64,000 bases of DNA from Alteromonas sp047556435 (GTDB lineage: Bacteria; Pseudomonadota; Gammaproteobacteria; Enterobacterales; Alteromonadaceae): the NCBI RefSeq assembly GCF_047556435.1, contig NZ_CP180210.1, positions 2,542,001-2,606,000 of the forward strand, in the 5' to 3' direction. The notes under the pieces were generated by a model, which did no database searches, was not told the DNA's origin, and saw only the letters and a program-made list of their open reading frames with translations. A program made the translations under genes and the position numbers. Every line of letters starts with the position of its first letter. The first letter of the stretch is position 1. Positions 1 through 9,436 of the stretch are shown here, one piece after another.

Positions 1-573
1 CCGCTGGTGAGGAAAATCGCAGAAGATCAGGGATTGGTTACTCACGACAAGAAGGACTCTACCGGTATCTGTTTTATTGGCGAGCGTAAGTTCAAAGACT
101 TTTTGTCACAGTACTTGCCCGCTCAGCCCGGTGTCATCGAAACCGCAGAAGGTGAAGAGATTGGCAAACATGAAGGGTTGATGTATCACACACTCGGTCA
201 GCGCAAAGGCTTACATATCGGCGGACTGGCAGATTTCGGTGACGATCCCTGGTATGTCGTAGATAAAGACGTAGAGCGCAATGTATTAATTGTCGGCCAG
301 GGCGCAGATCACCCTCGTTTATATTCTAAAGGCCTAATCGCAAAGCAGCTTCACTGGGTCGACCGCCAGCCACTGGAAACGCCGGTTCGTGCAGTCGTGA
401 AAACCCGCTATCGACAGGCGGACATCCCCTGCACGATAACGCCTGTTGGTGACGATCAGGTGGAGGTGGTTTTTGACGAGCCACAAAAAGCGGTGACTCC
501 CGGACAATCGGCAGTTTTTTATCAGGAAGAGGTCTGCCTGGGTGGCGGCATTATTGAGAGTTATATCCGCTGA
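1..573 (+). CDS. mnmA: tRNA 2-thiouridine(34) synthase MnmA, C-terminal part (5' end outside window)
   Basis: MnmA uses sulfur relayed through TusE to thiolate U34 of the Lys, Glu and Gln tRNAs in an ATP-dependent reaction. Only about the last 190 of roughly 370 residues lie in the window. The reading frame is open from base 1, so the gene starts upstream. The conserved STGICFIGERKF segment carries the second catalytic Cys, which forms the persulfide. It is followed by the LMYHTLGQRKGL and DPWYVVDKD blocks of the central and C-terminal beta-barrel domains. The stop codon overlaps the hflD start by one base (TGATG), so the two are translationally coupled. The order mnmA-hflD-purB is the classical gammaproteobacterial arrangement. 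Identification is secure; only the N-terminus is unseen. Confidence 0.95.
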   Translation, partial: PLVRKIAEDQGLVTHDKKDSTGICFIGERKFKDFLSQYLPAQPGVIETAEGEEIGKHEGLMYHTLGQRKGLHIGGLADFGDDPWYVVDKDVERNVLIVGQGADHPRLYSKGLIAKQLHWVDRQPLETPVRAVVKTRYRQADIPCTITPVGDDQVEVVFDEPQKAVTPGQSAVFYQEEVCLGGGIIESYIR

Positions 574-1199
574 TGTTAGATCCGCAAATAGAAAAAGCGC
601 TGGCGCTGGCGGGCGTCTGTCAGGCTGCGGCACTGGTCCAGCAACTGGCCCGCCGTGGCACCATTGATAAACAGGCGTGTGAAGCTTCACTGTCAAGCAT
701 TCTGGTGACCGACCCGGAAACCCCGCAACACGTTTTCGGAAAACTGAGTAATCTGGAAGTGGGCTACCGAACCCTGGTAGCGCAGTTATCTGATAAGTCA
801 GCGACCAAAGATACCGAGCTGACCCGCTACATTGCGAGCATGCTTGGCCTTGAGCGTAAACTGGCTAAAAAGCAGGCCGCGCTGGGAGAACTGGGCGACC
901 GCATTTCGCATGTTCAGCGCCAACTCGCCCACGTTGACTTTGACAATGTGCAAATCGTCTCTTCCCTTGCCAGTATTTACTCAGATATTGTCAGCCCGCT
1001 GGCACCGCGCATTCAGGTGGCAGGCAACCCGGACTACCTGGGTCAGCCGGTAAACCAACACCGTGTTAGGGCATTGCTGCTCGCAGGGGTTCGCTCTGCT
1101 GTCATGTGGCGTCAAATGGGCGGTAAGCGCAGACAAATCCTGTTTAACAGAAAAGATATTTTACATAGCGCTAAGCAGGCGCTGAGATTAATCAATTAG
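573..1199 (+). CDS. hflD: High frequency lysogenization protein HflD homologue
   Basis: This 208-residue, mostly alpha-helical protein matches HflD (YcfC) in length and position, lying between mnmA and purB. In E. coli HflD is a peripheral inner-membrane protein known for affecting lambda CII stability; its own cellular role is unclear. Recognisable family segments are the N-terminal LALAGVCQAAALVQQLAR, the middle LERKL region and the C-terminal VRALLLAGVRSAVMWRQMGG. The ATG overlaps the mnmA stop, and purB starts 14 bases after the stop, so the three are read as one operon. No signal peptide or membrane helix is evident. Family identity is strong; function is inherited from E. coli. Confidence 0.93.
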   Translation: MLDPQIEKALALAGVCQAAALVQQLARRGTIDKQACEASLSSILVTDPETPQHVFGKLSNLEVGYRTLVAQLSDKSATKDTELTRYIASMLGLERKLAKKQAALGELGDRISHVQRQLAHVDFDNVQIVSSLASIYSDIVSPLAPRIQVAGNPDYLGQPVNQHRVRALLLAGVRSAVMWRQMGGKRRQILFNRKDILHSAKQALRLIN

Positions 1200-1213
1200 T
1201 TGAGGAGCTACAG

Positions 1214-2590
1214 GTGGAACTGACTCAGTTGACCGCAATTTCCCCCGTCGATGGCCGTTACGCCGGCAAAACCGAAGAACTGCGCAGTATTTTCAGCGAA
1301 TACGGACTGTTGAAATACCGCGTACAAGTGGAAGTTCGCTGGCTGCAAATGTTATCAAACCACGAGCAGATTGCCGAAGTGCCTGCCTTCTCTTCAAAGT
1401 CTACTGCCCTTCTGGATGCCATTGTCGAGAACTTTTCAGTTGATGATGCGATGCGCATTAAACACATTGAAAGCACAACCAATCACGATGTGAAAGCGGT
1501 TGAATATTTTTTGAAAGAGAAAGTTGCTGATAACAGCGAACTGAATGCTATCAGTGAGTTTATTCACTTCGCCTGCACCTCTGAAGATATCAACAACCTT
1601 TCTCATGGCCTGATGCTTACCGAAGCCCGTGACGAAGTGATTCTGCCTTATTGCGATAAGCTGATTGATGCGCTGACAGACCTGGCGAAAAAATACAAAA
1701 CCGTCCCCATGATGGCCCGTACTCACGGCCAGCCTGCCTCCCCTACCACCATGGGTAAAGAGATGGCGAATGTGGCAGTGCGGCTTAAACGCCAGCGTGC
1801 ACAAATCGCTGACGTATCCATTCTGGGTAAAATCAACGGTGCAGTGGGAAATTACAATGCGCACCTTTCTGCTTATCCTGATGTTGACTGGCATGCGGCA
1901 GCAGAGCAATTTGTTACCAGCCTGGGGCTGACGTGGAACGCGTTTACCACACAAATTGAACCCCATGACTACATTGCGGAGCTGTTTGATGCCGTTTCCC
2001 GCTTCAACACGATCCTGATCGATTTTGATCGTGATGTGTGGGGATACATCGCGTTAGGCCACTTCAAACAGAAAACTGTAGCCGGAGAAATTGGCTCGTC
2101 CACCATGCCGCACAAAGTCAATCCTATCGACTTTGAAAACTCAGAAGGTAATCTGGGCATCGCTAACGCCATATTTGATCACCTTGCCGCCAAGCTTCCT
2201 ATCTCCCGTTGGCAGCGCGATCTAACCGACTCGACGGTACTACGTAACCTGGGTGTTGGTGTGGGTTATGCTGTTATCGCATATCAGGCATCACTGAAAG
2301 GGATCAGCAAGCTGGAAGTCAATGAGCAAAGCCTGCTTGATGAGCTGAACAGTAACTGGGAGCTGCTAGCAGAGCCAATTCAGACCGTCATGCGTCGCTA
2401 TGGCATTGAGAAGCCTTATGAAAAGTTGAAAGAACTGACCCGCGGAAAGCGTGTTAACGCCGAAGCTATCGGTGAATTCATCGATAACCTGGACATGCCT
2501 GAAAGCGCCAAAACTGAATTGAAAGCGCTCACCCCGGTGACCTACATTGGTCAGGCAATCCGTCTTGTGGATCAGTTACTGGAAGCCTAA
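1214..2590 (+). CDS. purB: Adenylosuccinate lyase
   Basis: PurB catalyses two beta-eliminations in purine synthesis: SAICAR to AICAR, and adenylosuccinate to AMP, each releasing fumarate. At 458 residues it has the usual bacterial length. The start is GTG at 1214, preceded by GAGGAGC about 9 bases upstream, and gives the typical N-terminus MELTQLTAISPVDGRY. Visible motifs are the TSEDINN segment, the RTHGQPASPTTMGKE block with the catalytic His, and the fumarase/aspartase signature GSSTMPHKVNPIDFE with the mobile catalytic-Ser loop. It is the third gene of the mnmA-hflD-purB operon. No operator of PurR type was recognised, as expected for a gene inside an operon. Confidence 0.97.
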   Translation: MELTQLTAISPVDGRYAGKTEELRSIFSEYGLLKYRVQVEVRWLQMLSNHEQIAEVPAFSSKSTALLDAIVENFSVDDAMRIKHIESTTNHDVKAVEYFLKEKVADNSELNAISEFIHFACTSEDINNLSHGLMLTEARDEVILPYCDKLIDALTDLAKKYKTVPMMARTHGQPASPTTMGKEMANVAVRLKRQRAQIADVSILGKINGAVGNYNAHLSAYPDVDWHAAAEQFVTSLGLTWNAFTTQIEPHDYIAELFDAVSRFNTILIDFDRDVWGYIALGHFKQKTVAGEIGSSTMPHKVNPIDFENSEGNLGIANAIFDHLAAKLPISRWQRDLTDSTVLRNLGVGVGYAVIAYQASLKGISKLEVNEQSLLDELNSNWELLAEPIQTVMRRYGIEKPYEKLKELTRGKRVNAEAIGEFIDNLDMPESAKTELKALTPVTYIGQAIRLVDQLLEA

Positions 2591-2646
2591 AACCGGCTTA
2601 CACTCTGAGGTAGTTGTCTGATATGACCTACTGCCCTGGAGAAAGC

Positions 2647-3831
2647 ATGAACACCGCACCTGCGTTGACTGGCAGCGAAAAACACCTGCTAACGCAGCTA
2701 CACCAGACAAGCCGGCTATTGCTGGCTTGTCTTGCTTTACAGCTACCTTTTGGTCTGTGGCATGTGTTGCAGGGGCCATCCTTTGCATTACTTAATATCT
2801 TAATCCACATAGCCGTAATTTTGATGGTTGTGAAATTGTGCACACGTCAGCAGTTTTATACCGCAAGGCAGTGGATGCTAGCGGGATTTATGAGCTTTGT
2901 TACGCTGGCTACGGTTATCTGGCAGCAACCTGGCATTCCCTACTTCTTATTGCTTGGTGCTGTGACCTGCGGTTTTTTCTTCCGGCGAAAAGAAGTAAAA
3001 AGTCAGAGAATGTGGGCTGCCGCGTTTGCTCTGATGTTCATTGTGCTTAACCTGCAGGGTTTTACGACCTCATCTGGTCTGGAGCTGGCTGTGCATGTCA
3101 GTAATACCATCACACTTGCCTGCGCAAGCCTGCTTATCCTTTATACTCTTGATATCCACAGTAAGCGGCGATGGCTACACTTGCTCGCTTCTCAGCGACA
3201 AATGCATGAACGGTTACAACAGCTTCTGCCCCCGGTCGCATGTTCACCTGCGCAACGTACCTCAGCAGGTGAAACCTTCCCCATTGATTCCTGTGCCGTA
3301 TTATTCGCCGATATGGCGGGGTACAAAAGCCTGACAACAACGCTGGATGACGAAGACATAGTTTGTGTACTTAACGCTCTTTATCAGCGTTTCGACCAGC
3401 GAGCGCAGCTGATGGGGATTTGCCGTATCAAAACGAATGGCGATGAGTACATGGCTGCACTTTCCGGTGCCTTCACGGCGTGTGAAAATCCACACTGTGA
3501 TGTTGCAGAGGATATGCTGTGTTATGCGCGCCAGATTAGTCAGGACTTTCATCAGGTGGCCAGCGAATTTTCCATTGGTGTAGAGTTACGTATCGGCATT
3601 GCGCTGGGGCCAGTGCGTGGTGGCATGATAGGTCTGCAACGGCCGGCATTTGACATATGGGGTCGTACCGTCAATCTGGCTTCGTTACTGGAGCAACTTA
3701 GTCCTCCTGGTCTTATCACAGCGTGTCCGCAGTTTTACGAAGCGCTGTCTGCTTCTAAAAGTCAGGTGACAGGCGTTAGAGGAGTGGCATTACCCGATGG
3801 GCCGGGATACGCCCTTCAGTTCACCACATAA
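2647..3831 (+). CDS. Membrane-anchored class III adenylate/guanylate cyclase-like protein with an altered active site
   Basis: The N-terminal half (to about residue 190) has several hydrophobic helices, so it is probably a membrane sensor or anchor. The C-terminal half (about 215-390) is a class III nucleotidyl cyclase catalytic domain. Metal-binding Asps are D222 (LFADMAGY) and D266 (KTNGDEYMA). The purine-selecting pair Lys262 and Asp336 (FDIWG) favours ATP, hence cAMP. The transition-state Asn is N343 in TVNLAS. The Arg normally four residues after that Asn is Leu (L347), so catalysis may be weak or lost. The ATG at 2647 has GGAGAAAG just upstream and is preferred over a TTG at 2614. The gene follows purB by 56 bases. 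The exact role is unknown. Confidence 0.8.
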   Translation: MNTAPALTGSEKHLLTQLHQTSRLLLACLALQLPFGLWHVLQGPSFALLNILIHIAVILMVVKLCTRQQFYTARQWMLAGFMSFVTLATVIWQQPGIPYFLLLGAVTCGFFFRRKEVKSQRMWAAAFALMFIVLNLQGFTTSSGLELAVHVSNTITLACASLLILYTLDIHSKRRWLHLLASQRQMHERLQQLLPPVACSPAQRTSAGETFPIDSCAVLFADMAGYKSLTTTLDDEDIVCVLNALYQRFDQRAQLMGICRIKTNGDEYMAALSGAFTACENPHCDVAEDMLCYARQISQDFHQVASEFSIGVELRIGIALGPVRGGMIGLQRPAFDIWGRTVNLASLLEQLSPPGLITACPQFYEALSASKSQVTGVRGVALPDGPGYALQFTT

Positions 3832-3922
3832 CGGGCGGCAGAGACACTACACATGAATACCGAATTGAAGCCGGGACAGTCTCACGCCATAATGCGAGGC
3901 GAAATAACAACAGAGTAACGTC

Positions 3923-5047
3923 ATGACCTTTTCCCCTTCGCAGTTTTTGTCTCAGCACTGGCAAAAAAGCCCCGTGGTTTTACGAAGATTCTTCACGGAC
4001 TTCGAGGATCCAATCGATGAGCATGATCTGGCGGGGCTGGCACAGGAGGAAGACGTTGATAGCCGCATAATTGCTTATGCAGATAATCAGTGGCACGTGA
4101 CGCATGGGCCAATCGCGTCTTTTGATGAGGCCTGCCAAGGCCAGTGGACACTGCTGGTTCAGGCTGTAGACCGATACATTCCTGAAGTCAGTGAACTGAT
4201 GGCAGCATTTGACTTTATTCCCTACTGGCGCATGGACGATGTCATGATCAGCTTTGCTAATCCAGGGGCAGGTGTTGGTCCGCATGAGGATCAGTATGAT
4301 GTCTTTCTTATTCAGGGCAAAGGCAGTCGTCAATGGCGTGTGGGTGAGCCGGGACAGTACACAGAACATTTCCCGCACCCTAATCTCAGACAGTTACAGA
4401 CATTCCCAACCTGGAAAACCTTTACGTTATACCCCGGCGATGTTTTGTATATTCCCCCTGGATGGCCACATGATGGTATCGCAGAGTCAGATTGCCTCAC
4501 CTACTCCATAGGCTTCCGGGCCCCGGATACGGCGCTGCTGGCACAACAGTTAGCTGAAGGCCTGATTGGTGGCGAACTGACTGGGGAACGCTATTCTGAT
4601 CCGGAATTAGCAACCCGCTCCCACCCGGCAATGGTAAACCAATCAGAAATAACAGCACTAAAGCAGCTTTTACTGTCACAACTATCAAGCACGGAATTTG
4701 ACCAAAATCTGATGCGGTTTTTATCAGACCAACAACTGCCTTACAACTTGCCTGATTCGCTGCTGACCACCGAGGAGCTGTGTCACGAACTTGAAGACGG
4801 TGCTACCTATGTGCTGGCCAGTGGTTGTCATCCGATATACCCACAAAGGCAACCTGCAGACCATTTCTTATTCTATGTGAATGGCGAGCAATTTACCGCC
4901 TCATACAATGATCGCGAATCTGTCGAGTGTCTGCTGAAAGGAGACCCTGTCGATGCCGCCTGGATGCGCACCTTAAGCACACTGGCGTTTATGGATATCA
5001 TGACTATACTGATCAATAAGGGATACTGGGAGCGTATGGATACGTAA
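3923..5047 (+). CDS. roxA: Ribosomal protein L16 arginine hydroxylase-like cupin (RoxA/YcfD family)
   Basis: This 374-residue JmjC-type 2-oxoglutarate/Fe(II) oxygenase matches YcfD/RoxA, which 3-hydroxylates an Arg of ribosomal protein L16. The iron-binding triad is visible: H121 and D123 in GPHEDQYDVF, and H183 in PPGWPHDG. The spacing equals that of E. coli (H125, D127, H187). The double-stranded beta-helix core spans roughly residues 90-210, and the C-terminal winged-helix/dimerisation part follows. In E. coli the gene also lies near purB-hflD-mnmA, which supports orthology. The ATG at 3923 follows a GAGTAACGTC leader, a weak ribosome-binding site. The L16 target is inferred from the family. 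Confidence 0.88.
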   Translation: MTFSPSQFLSQHWQKSPVVLRRFFTDFEDPIDEHDLAGLAQEEDVDSRIIAYADNQWHVTHGPIASFDEACQGQWTLLVQAVDRYIPEVSELMAAFDFIPYWRMDDVMISFANPGAGVGPHEDQYDVFLIQGKGSRQWRVGEPGQYTEHFPHPNLRQLQTFPTWKTFTLYPGDVLYIPPGWPHDGIAESDCLTYSIGFRAPDTALLAQQLAEGLIGGELTGERYSDPELATRSHPAMVNQSEITALKQLLLSQLSSTEFDQNLMRFLSDQQLPYNLPDSLLTTEELCHELEDGATYVLASGCHPIYPQRQPADHFLFYVNGEQFTASYNDRESVECLLKGDPVDAAWMRTLSTLAFMDIMTILINKGYWERMDT

Positions 5048-5105
5048 CAGCAGATTCTTGCTGTTGATTTACGGCGAAAGCTAATGCTCTGACAATGGTG
5101 GAAAG

Positions 5106-5564
5106 ATGACGTTTCGTATTGAAAACGTCGATTGGATGAGAGGTAGAGATCGACTCGAAAAATTAAGAGAGCACGTTTTCGTGCTCGAATGGCGCCTTCC
5201 CAGAGAAGCCGAGTTTGATGAACATGACGATTCGGCGTTTCATGTTCTGATAATCGGCCCTGGTGATACGCCGGTAGCGACAGGCAGACTAACGCAACAA
5301 GGCGAAATCGGGCGTGTGGCGGTTAAGCGCCAGTACCGCTCGTTGCGAATGTACAAACGGCTGTTCAATGCGCTTGTCAGTTTGGCGAAAGCGCATGACG
5401 TTCCCGTGTTACATGTAAGCTGTGATTTAGACAGCGTAAATTATCATGAAAAACTCGGATTTACCCCGAACGGGCCCGTTTTCATGGAGGCAGGAATACC
5501 ACGCCAGAAAATGGCATGCGATATTAACCGTTTCACACTGCCCGACGTTACCCATATGCATTAA
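5106..5564 (+). CDS. GNAT family N-acetyltransferase
   Basis: This 152-residue protein has the acetyl-CoA binding core of the GNAT fold. A beta4 segment (PVATGRLTQQGEIGRVAVKRQYRSLRM) leads into the pyrophosphate-binding loop, and a C-terminal SVNYHEKLGF block is typical of the family (Y/F-x-K-x-GF). It resembles the ElaA/YjcF subgroup, whose substrates are mostly unknown. The ATG is preceded by GGTGGAAAG. The gene ends five bases before a strong intrinsic terminator and is 58 bases after the roxA-like gene, so it probably ends that transcription unit. Confidence 0.82.
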   Translation: MTFRIENVDWMRGRDRLEKLREHVFVLEWRLPREAEFDEHDDSAFHVLIIGPGDTPVATGRLTQQGEIGRVAVKRQYRSLRMYKRLFNALVSLAKAHDVPVLHVSCDLDSVNYHEKLGFTPNGPVFMEAGIPRQKMACDINRFTLPDVTHMH

Positions 5565-5568
5565 CCTG

Positions 5569-5604
5569 AAAAGGGGTATCCAGCACTGGATACCCCTTTT
5601 TATT
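5569..5604 (+). terminator. Rho-independent terminator after the GNAT gene
   Basis: A perfect 13-bp stem (AAAAGGGGTATCC / GGATACCCCTTTT) closes a 6-base loop and is followed by T-rich sequence. It stands directly after the GNAT stop codon. The A-tract on the left arm means it could also act on minus-strand transcripts. Confidence 0.9.
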
Positions 5605-5760
5605 TATTGGAAGCACGATATCTACACGGTGTGGCAAATGGCCAGATACGCAGCACCATATCAATATAACTTAATTTTCATATGAGGCTGTTTCACATAC
5701 TTCCACCAGGCTGTTACATGCCAAGAATAACCTCTGGTGACATAACCCCGCCCAACAGCA

Positions 5761-6177
5761 TCAATCTTTCCAGAGCTGATCTGCAGCCTGCATATTATAA
5801 AGATTCTCAGCACGGGCTTGCAGAAGGTTTGCAAATTCAAGCTGGGTTCTGTCCTGTGTCCCTGACTGGCGAATATTTTCCGCTTTCATTTGCCACTGCA
5901 TTGAGAAGTATTTGATGGCCTCGCGGGCATTAGGTGCATTTTCATACAGTGTATAATCCGCTGGCAGATCGCCACTCATCACCCAATAGAATTTTTCATC
6001 AAGCGCTTTTAGCTTCCATACCGCCACAAAGGGCACCAGATAGCGGCTTTCCTCGGTCACTACAGAATGAAAAAGCACGCCGTTTTCAGCCAGGTGTTTA
6101 TTGGCGCGTTGAAATTGCGCTTTCACCCATGCTTCACGCTGCTCCTGTGTCATAGGTTGTTGTGTTTGTTCTGTCAT
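5761..6177 (-). CDS. Conserved hypothetical protein, DUF4826-like
   Basis: This 138-residue soluble protein has the look of the DUF4826 family found in Alteromonadales and relatives. Features recalled for that family are QFQRANKHLAENGVLFHSVVTEESRYL near the N-terminus, a central FYWVMSGDLP and a C-terminal helix with SGTQDRTQ. No signal peptide, membrane helix or catalytic motif was recognised. The ATG is at 6177 with an AATTAT-type leader and no good Shine-Dalgarno sequence. The gene lies 12 bases downstream of the ydiJ-like gene on the same strand, suggesting co-transcription. Function unknown; the family name is from memory. Confidence 0.7.
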   Translation of the reverse strand: MTEQTQQPMTQEQREAWVKAQFQRANKHLAENGVLFHSVVTEESRYLVPFVAVWKLKALDEKFYWVMSGDLPADYTLYENAPNAREAIKYFSMQWQMKAENIRQSGTQDRTQLEFANLLQARAENLYNMQAADQLWKD

Positions 6178-6189
6178 AATTATTCCAAT

Positions 6190-9100
6190 TTAGCGTGTTG
6201 TTTTTCTTATACATGCCAGCAATGCCTGTAAAGGATGCTGGGGTTTAAAATTTTCGATGCGGTCCACCTGACTTCGACAGGAATAACCCGTGGCCATCAC
6301 CTGCTCAGGAGAATAGCGGTTAACAGCTTGTTCCCAGCTTAATGCGTAGATCCCAAGAGAATTTTGCTTTTGGTCGGCTTCATGACCATACGTTCCCGCC
6401 ATGCCGCAACACCCCACACTGACGATGTCGACTGGCTGGCCCACTCTTGCGAACAATGTCTGCCATTGTTTCTCTGAGGTCGGTAACGCCGTTTTTTCAG
6501 TGCAGTGACTAAATAGCGCCATGGGCAAGATGTCGGCTGATGTCGGTACATCACGTTCCCAACTGGTATCAGGCAATGTCTCAAGCCACTCATGGACCGC
6601 AAGAACGGTAAATTCGCCTCTTTGTTTTCCTAACGTTTTAACATATTCATCCCGATAACACAGCACGAGTGAAGCGTCGACGCCTACCATAGGGATGTTT
6701 AGCGACGCGACATTATTCAAAAACGCCGCCGTAGACGCAGCCGTGTCGGCGAATCGCTGCAGGAAGCCTTTCACATGCTCAGGTTTTCCATTGGGTTTAA
6801 AAGGCAACAAAATGGGTCGATAACCCATTTCTTTCACCAGACTGGCGAAGTCAGCGACGACCTGAGCGTCATAAAAACTGGTGAACGGGTCCTGTACAAT
6901 CAGCACATGCTTTTCCCGCTCGCTATCGCTGAGAGAATTCAGATAAGCCATATCAAAAGGCTTAGCAATATTTTCTACCCGCTTGGTGAGCACCGGTGAG
7001 GACAGCAACGGCGTATCCACATAGCCGATTTGCTTTTCAATCAGACTGGCAACCAGCTTGCGGCGAAGAAAGAAATTCACGACGTCGGGCACTTTGGCCA
7101 TCAGCGGGGCCATTCGCTCGATATTCGCCACCATGTAATCTTTTAGTGGACGCAGATAACGTTGATAATATATCGATAAAAACGTGGCTCTGAATTCAGG
7201 TACGTCTACCTTTACCGGACACTGACTGGAGCAGGACTTGCACGCCAGGCAACCATTCATCGCATCCATCACTTCGTGAGAAAAGTCAGCCTCGTTGTTG
7301 CGGGTGTTTTTCCAGCGCTGAATAAACGATGTGCGGAAATTGTCAGCACTGAGTTTCGCAGTTTCAATTCCGGATTCACCCAACAATCGGATCCATTCAC
7401 GAATCAACCCTGCGCGACCTTTCGGACTATGACGGCGATCGCGGGTAATTTTACTTGACGGACACATGGGCGAGGTCGTGTCGTAATTGAAGCACAGTCC
7501 ATTACCGTTACACTCCATTGCGGGTGCAAAGGCCGATTTGAAGGCTACCGGGATGGTTCTGTCGAATGTAGCGCGTTTAGTATCGCTGACCTTTACCAGC
7601 TCATCATTACTGGCAAGCGGCGTACAGATTTTTCCGGGATTCATCTTATTCGACGGGTCAAATACGCCTTTGATCTTGCGTAACTCAGTAAATAGCGACT
7701 CGCCGAAGAACGCCGGCCCATATTCACTGCGAAACCCCTTCCCATGCTCACCCCACATCAGGCCACCGTATTTTGCAACCAGCGCCACCACATCATCTGA
7801 GATACGGTGCATCAGCTTTTCCTGCTCGATATCACAGAGATCCAGTGCCGGGCGAACATGCAATACACCGGCATCCACATGACCAAACATACCGTACTTC
7901 AAGCCGTGTGAGTCAAGCAGGTCGCGAAACTCCATAATAAAGTCGGCCAGGTTTTCCGGTGGCACGGCGGTATCTTCGGCAAATGCAATAGGCTTCTGGC
8001 TGCCTTCCGTTTTGCCCAGCAGGCCAACCGCTTTTTTACGCATGGCGTAAATCCGGCCAATATCGGCCTTATCAAAGGTTACCTGATATCCAATTACTCC
8101 ATACTCGCCACTTTCGGCTGCCCGACTAAGCTCTTCTTCAAGAGTGTCGATTCGGGCTTTTATTTCCTTCTCATCATTGCTGTTATACTCAACCATATTC
8201 AGGCCAAGTAAGGTTTTATCAGGCACATCTGTAATGAGATCGGCAATGGAGTGCCAGATAATGTCAGTTTTTGCCAGATTCAGCACCTTGCTGTCGACCG
8301 TTTCCACTGACGTGGCTTTTGCCGCTACCATCCTCGGCGCATGGCGAAGTGCCGACTCGAAGGAATCGTACTTAATATTGACCAGGGCCTTAAACGTAGC
8401 AATAGGGGTTAGCGATAACGTGGCTTCGGCTACCATTGCTAAAGAGCCTTCAGAGCCGGTAATTAACCGGCTGACGTCAATTTTCTGATTATCGGCATCG
8501 TAAGCGTGTTCAAGATCATATCCGGTTAGAAAGCGGTTCATGCGGGGAAACTTCGCAATGATTTCGTCGCGTTTGTCTACCGACGTGGCTATTACCTGTC
8601 TAAGAATTCGGCCAAGAGTATCGCTTCGCTGGCTGCGCTCGCGCGCCTCATCTACACTCATTGGCGTGGTAATGAGCTCCTCACCGTTTGCAAGTACCGA
8701 GGTGAGTCCTAATACATGGTCACTGGTTTTACCGTATACCAAAGAGCCCTGCCCTGACGCATCGGTATTGATCATCCCACCGATAGTCGCGCGATTACTG
8801 GTCGATAAGTCTGGTGAAAAGAAAAAACCGTGGGGTCGCAGCGCATCGTTGAGTTGGTCTTTAACTACCCCGGCCTCTACTTTCACCCAGCCTTCATCAA
8901 CATTGATTTCCAGCACCCGGTTCATATGACGGGAAATGTCCACGACAATGCCGTCGGTCAGGCTTTGCCCGTTGGTCCCCGTGCCGCCCCCCCGTGCTGA
9001 GAACGTAACCTGAGGATGCTGGTTCGCCAGTTCACCAAGACACTGAAGGTCGGTTTTCGATTTGGGAAAAACCACCGCCTGCGGCAGTTTTTGATAAACC

Positions 9101-9240
9101 GAGTTGTCGGTCGCAACGGCCAGACGGCTGCCATAACTGTACTCAATGTCACCGGCAAAAGATGACGCGGCCAACGCGTCGAGATAGCGCAGATAATGTT
9201 CAGACACACTTTGCTGTGGTGCAACACGTGGAAGACTCAA
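6190..9240 (-). CDS. ydiJ: YdiJ-type D-2-hydroxyglutarate dehydrogenase (FAD and Fe-S protein)
   Basis: A protein of about 1016 residues that closely follows E. coli YdiJ, an FAD/Fe-S enzyme shown to oxidise D-2-hydroxyglutarate. The FAD_binding_4 (PCMH) domain carries ARGGGTGTNGQSL and NTDASGQGSLVYGKTSDHV. It is followed by the FAD-oxidase C-terminal domain (FGHVDAGVLHVRPALD). Next comes a ferredoxin-like part with Cys clusters CNGNGLCFNY...CPSSK and CLACKSCSSQCPV. The protein ends with a heterodisulfide-reductase-like CCG domain (GCCGMAGTYGHE). A TTG at 9249 touches the AGGAGG Shine-Dalgarno; the TTG at 9240 sits nine bases after it and is taken as the start. The electron acceptor cannot be told from sequence. 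Confidence 0.93.
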   Translation of the reverse strand: MSLPRVAPQQSVSEHYLRYLDALAASSFAGDIEYSYGSRLAVATDNSVYQKLPQAVVFPKSKTDLQCLGELANQHPQVTFSARGGGTGTNGQSLTDGIVVDISRHMNRVLEINVDEGWVKVEAGVVKDQLNDALRPHGFFFSPDLSTSNRATIGGMINTDASGQGSLVYGKTSDHVLGLTSVLANGEELITTPMSVDEARERSQRSDTLGRILRQVIATSVDKRDEIIAKFPRMNRFLTGYDLEHAYDADNQKIDVSRLITGSEGSLAMVAEATLSLTPIATFKALVNIKYDSFESALRHAPRMVAAKATSVETVDSKVLNLAKTDIIWHSIADLITDVPDKTLLGLNMVEYNSNDEKEIKARIDTLEEELSRAAESGEYGVIGYQVTFDKADIGRIYAMRKKAVGLLGKTEGSQKPIAFAEDTAVPPENLADFIMEFRDLLDSHGLKYGMFGHVDAGVLHVRPALDLCDIEQEKLMHRISDDVVALVAKYGGLMWGEHGKGFRSEYGPAFFGESLFTELRKIKGVFDPSNKMNPGKICTPLASNDELVKVSDTKRATFDRTIPVAFKSAFAPAMECNGNGLCFNYDTTSPMCPSSKITRDRRHSPKGRAGLIREWIRLLGESGIETAKLSADNFRTSFIQRWKNTRNNEADFSHEVMDAMNGCLACKSCSSQCPVKVDVPEFRATFLSIYYQRYLRPLKDYMVANIERMAPLMAKVPDVVNFFLRRKLVASLIEKQIGYVDTPLLSSPVLTKRVENIAKPFDMAYLNSLSDSEREKHVLIVQDPFTSFYDAQVVADFASLVKEMGYRPILLPFKPNGKPEHVKGFLQRFADTAASTAAFLNNVASLNIPMVGVDASLVLCYRDEYVKTLGKQRGEFTVLAVHEWLETLPDTSWERDVPTSADILPMALFSHCTEKTALPTSEKQWQTLFARVGQPVDIVSVGCCGMAGTYGHEADQKQNSLGIYALSWEQAVNRYSPEQVMATGYSCRSQVDRIENFKPQHPLQALLACIRKTTR

Positions 9241-9436
9241 GAAAACCAACCTCCTCTAACAACAGGACGACAAGTATACCTAGCGAGCCCCGCAGTCTCT
9301 AGCGATAAGGCCGAATTTTGTATAATTTAGGGTTAAACTTTGTCCATACAGATACAATTACTTACAACTGGGAACTTGGCATTGCTGGTAGGGCCTGTCA
9401 AAGTAAATGCTGATGTATCTCAGTTAGCGAAAACCG

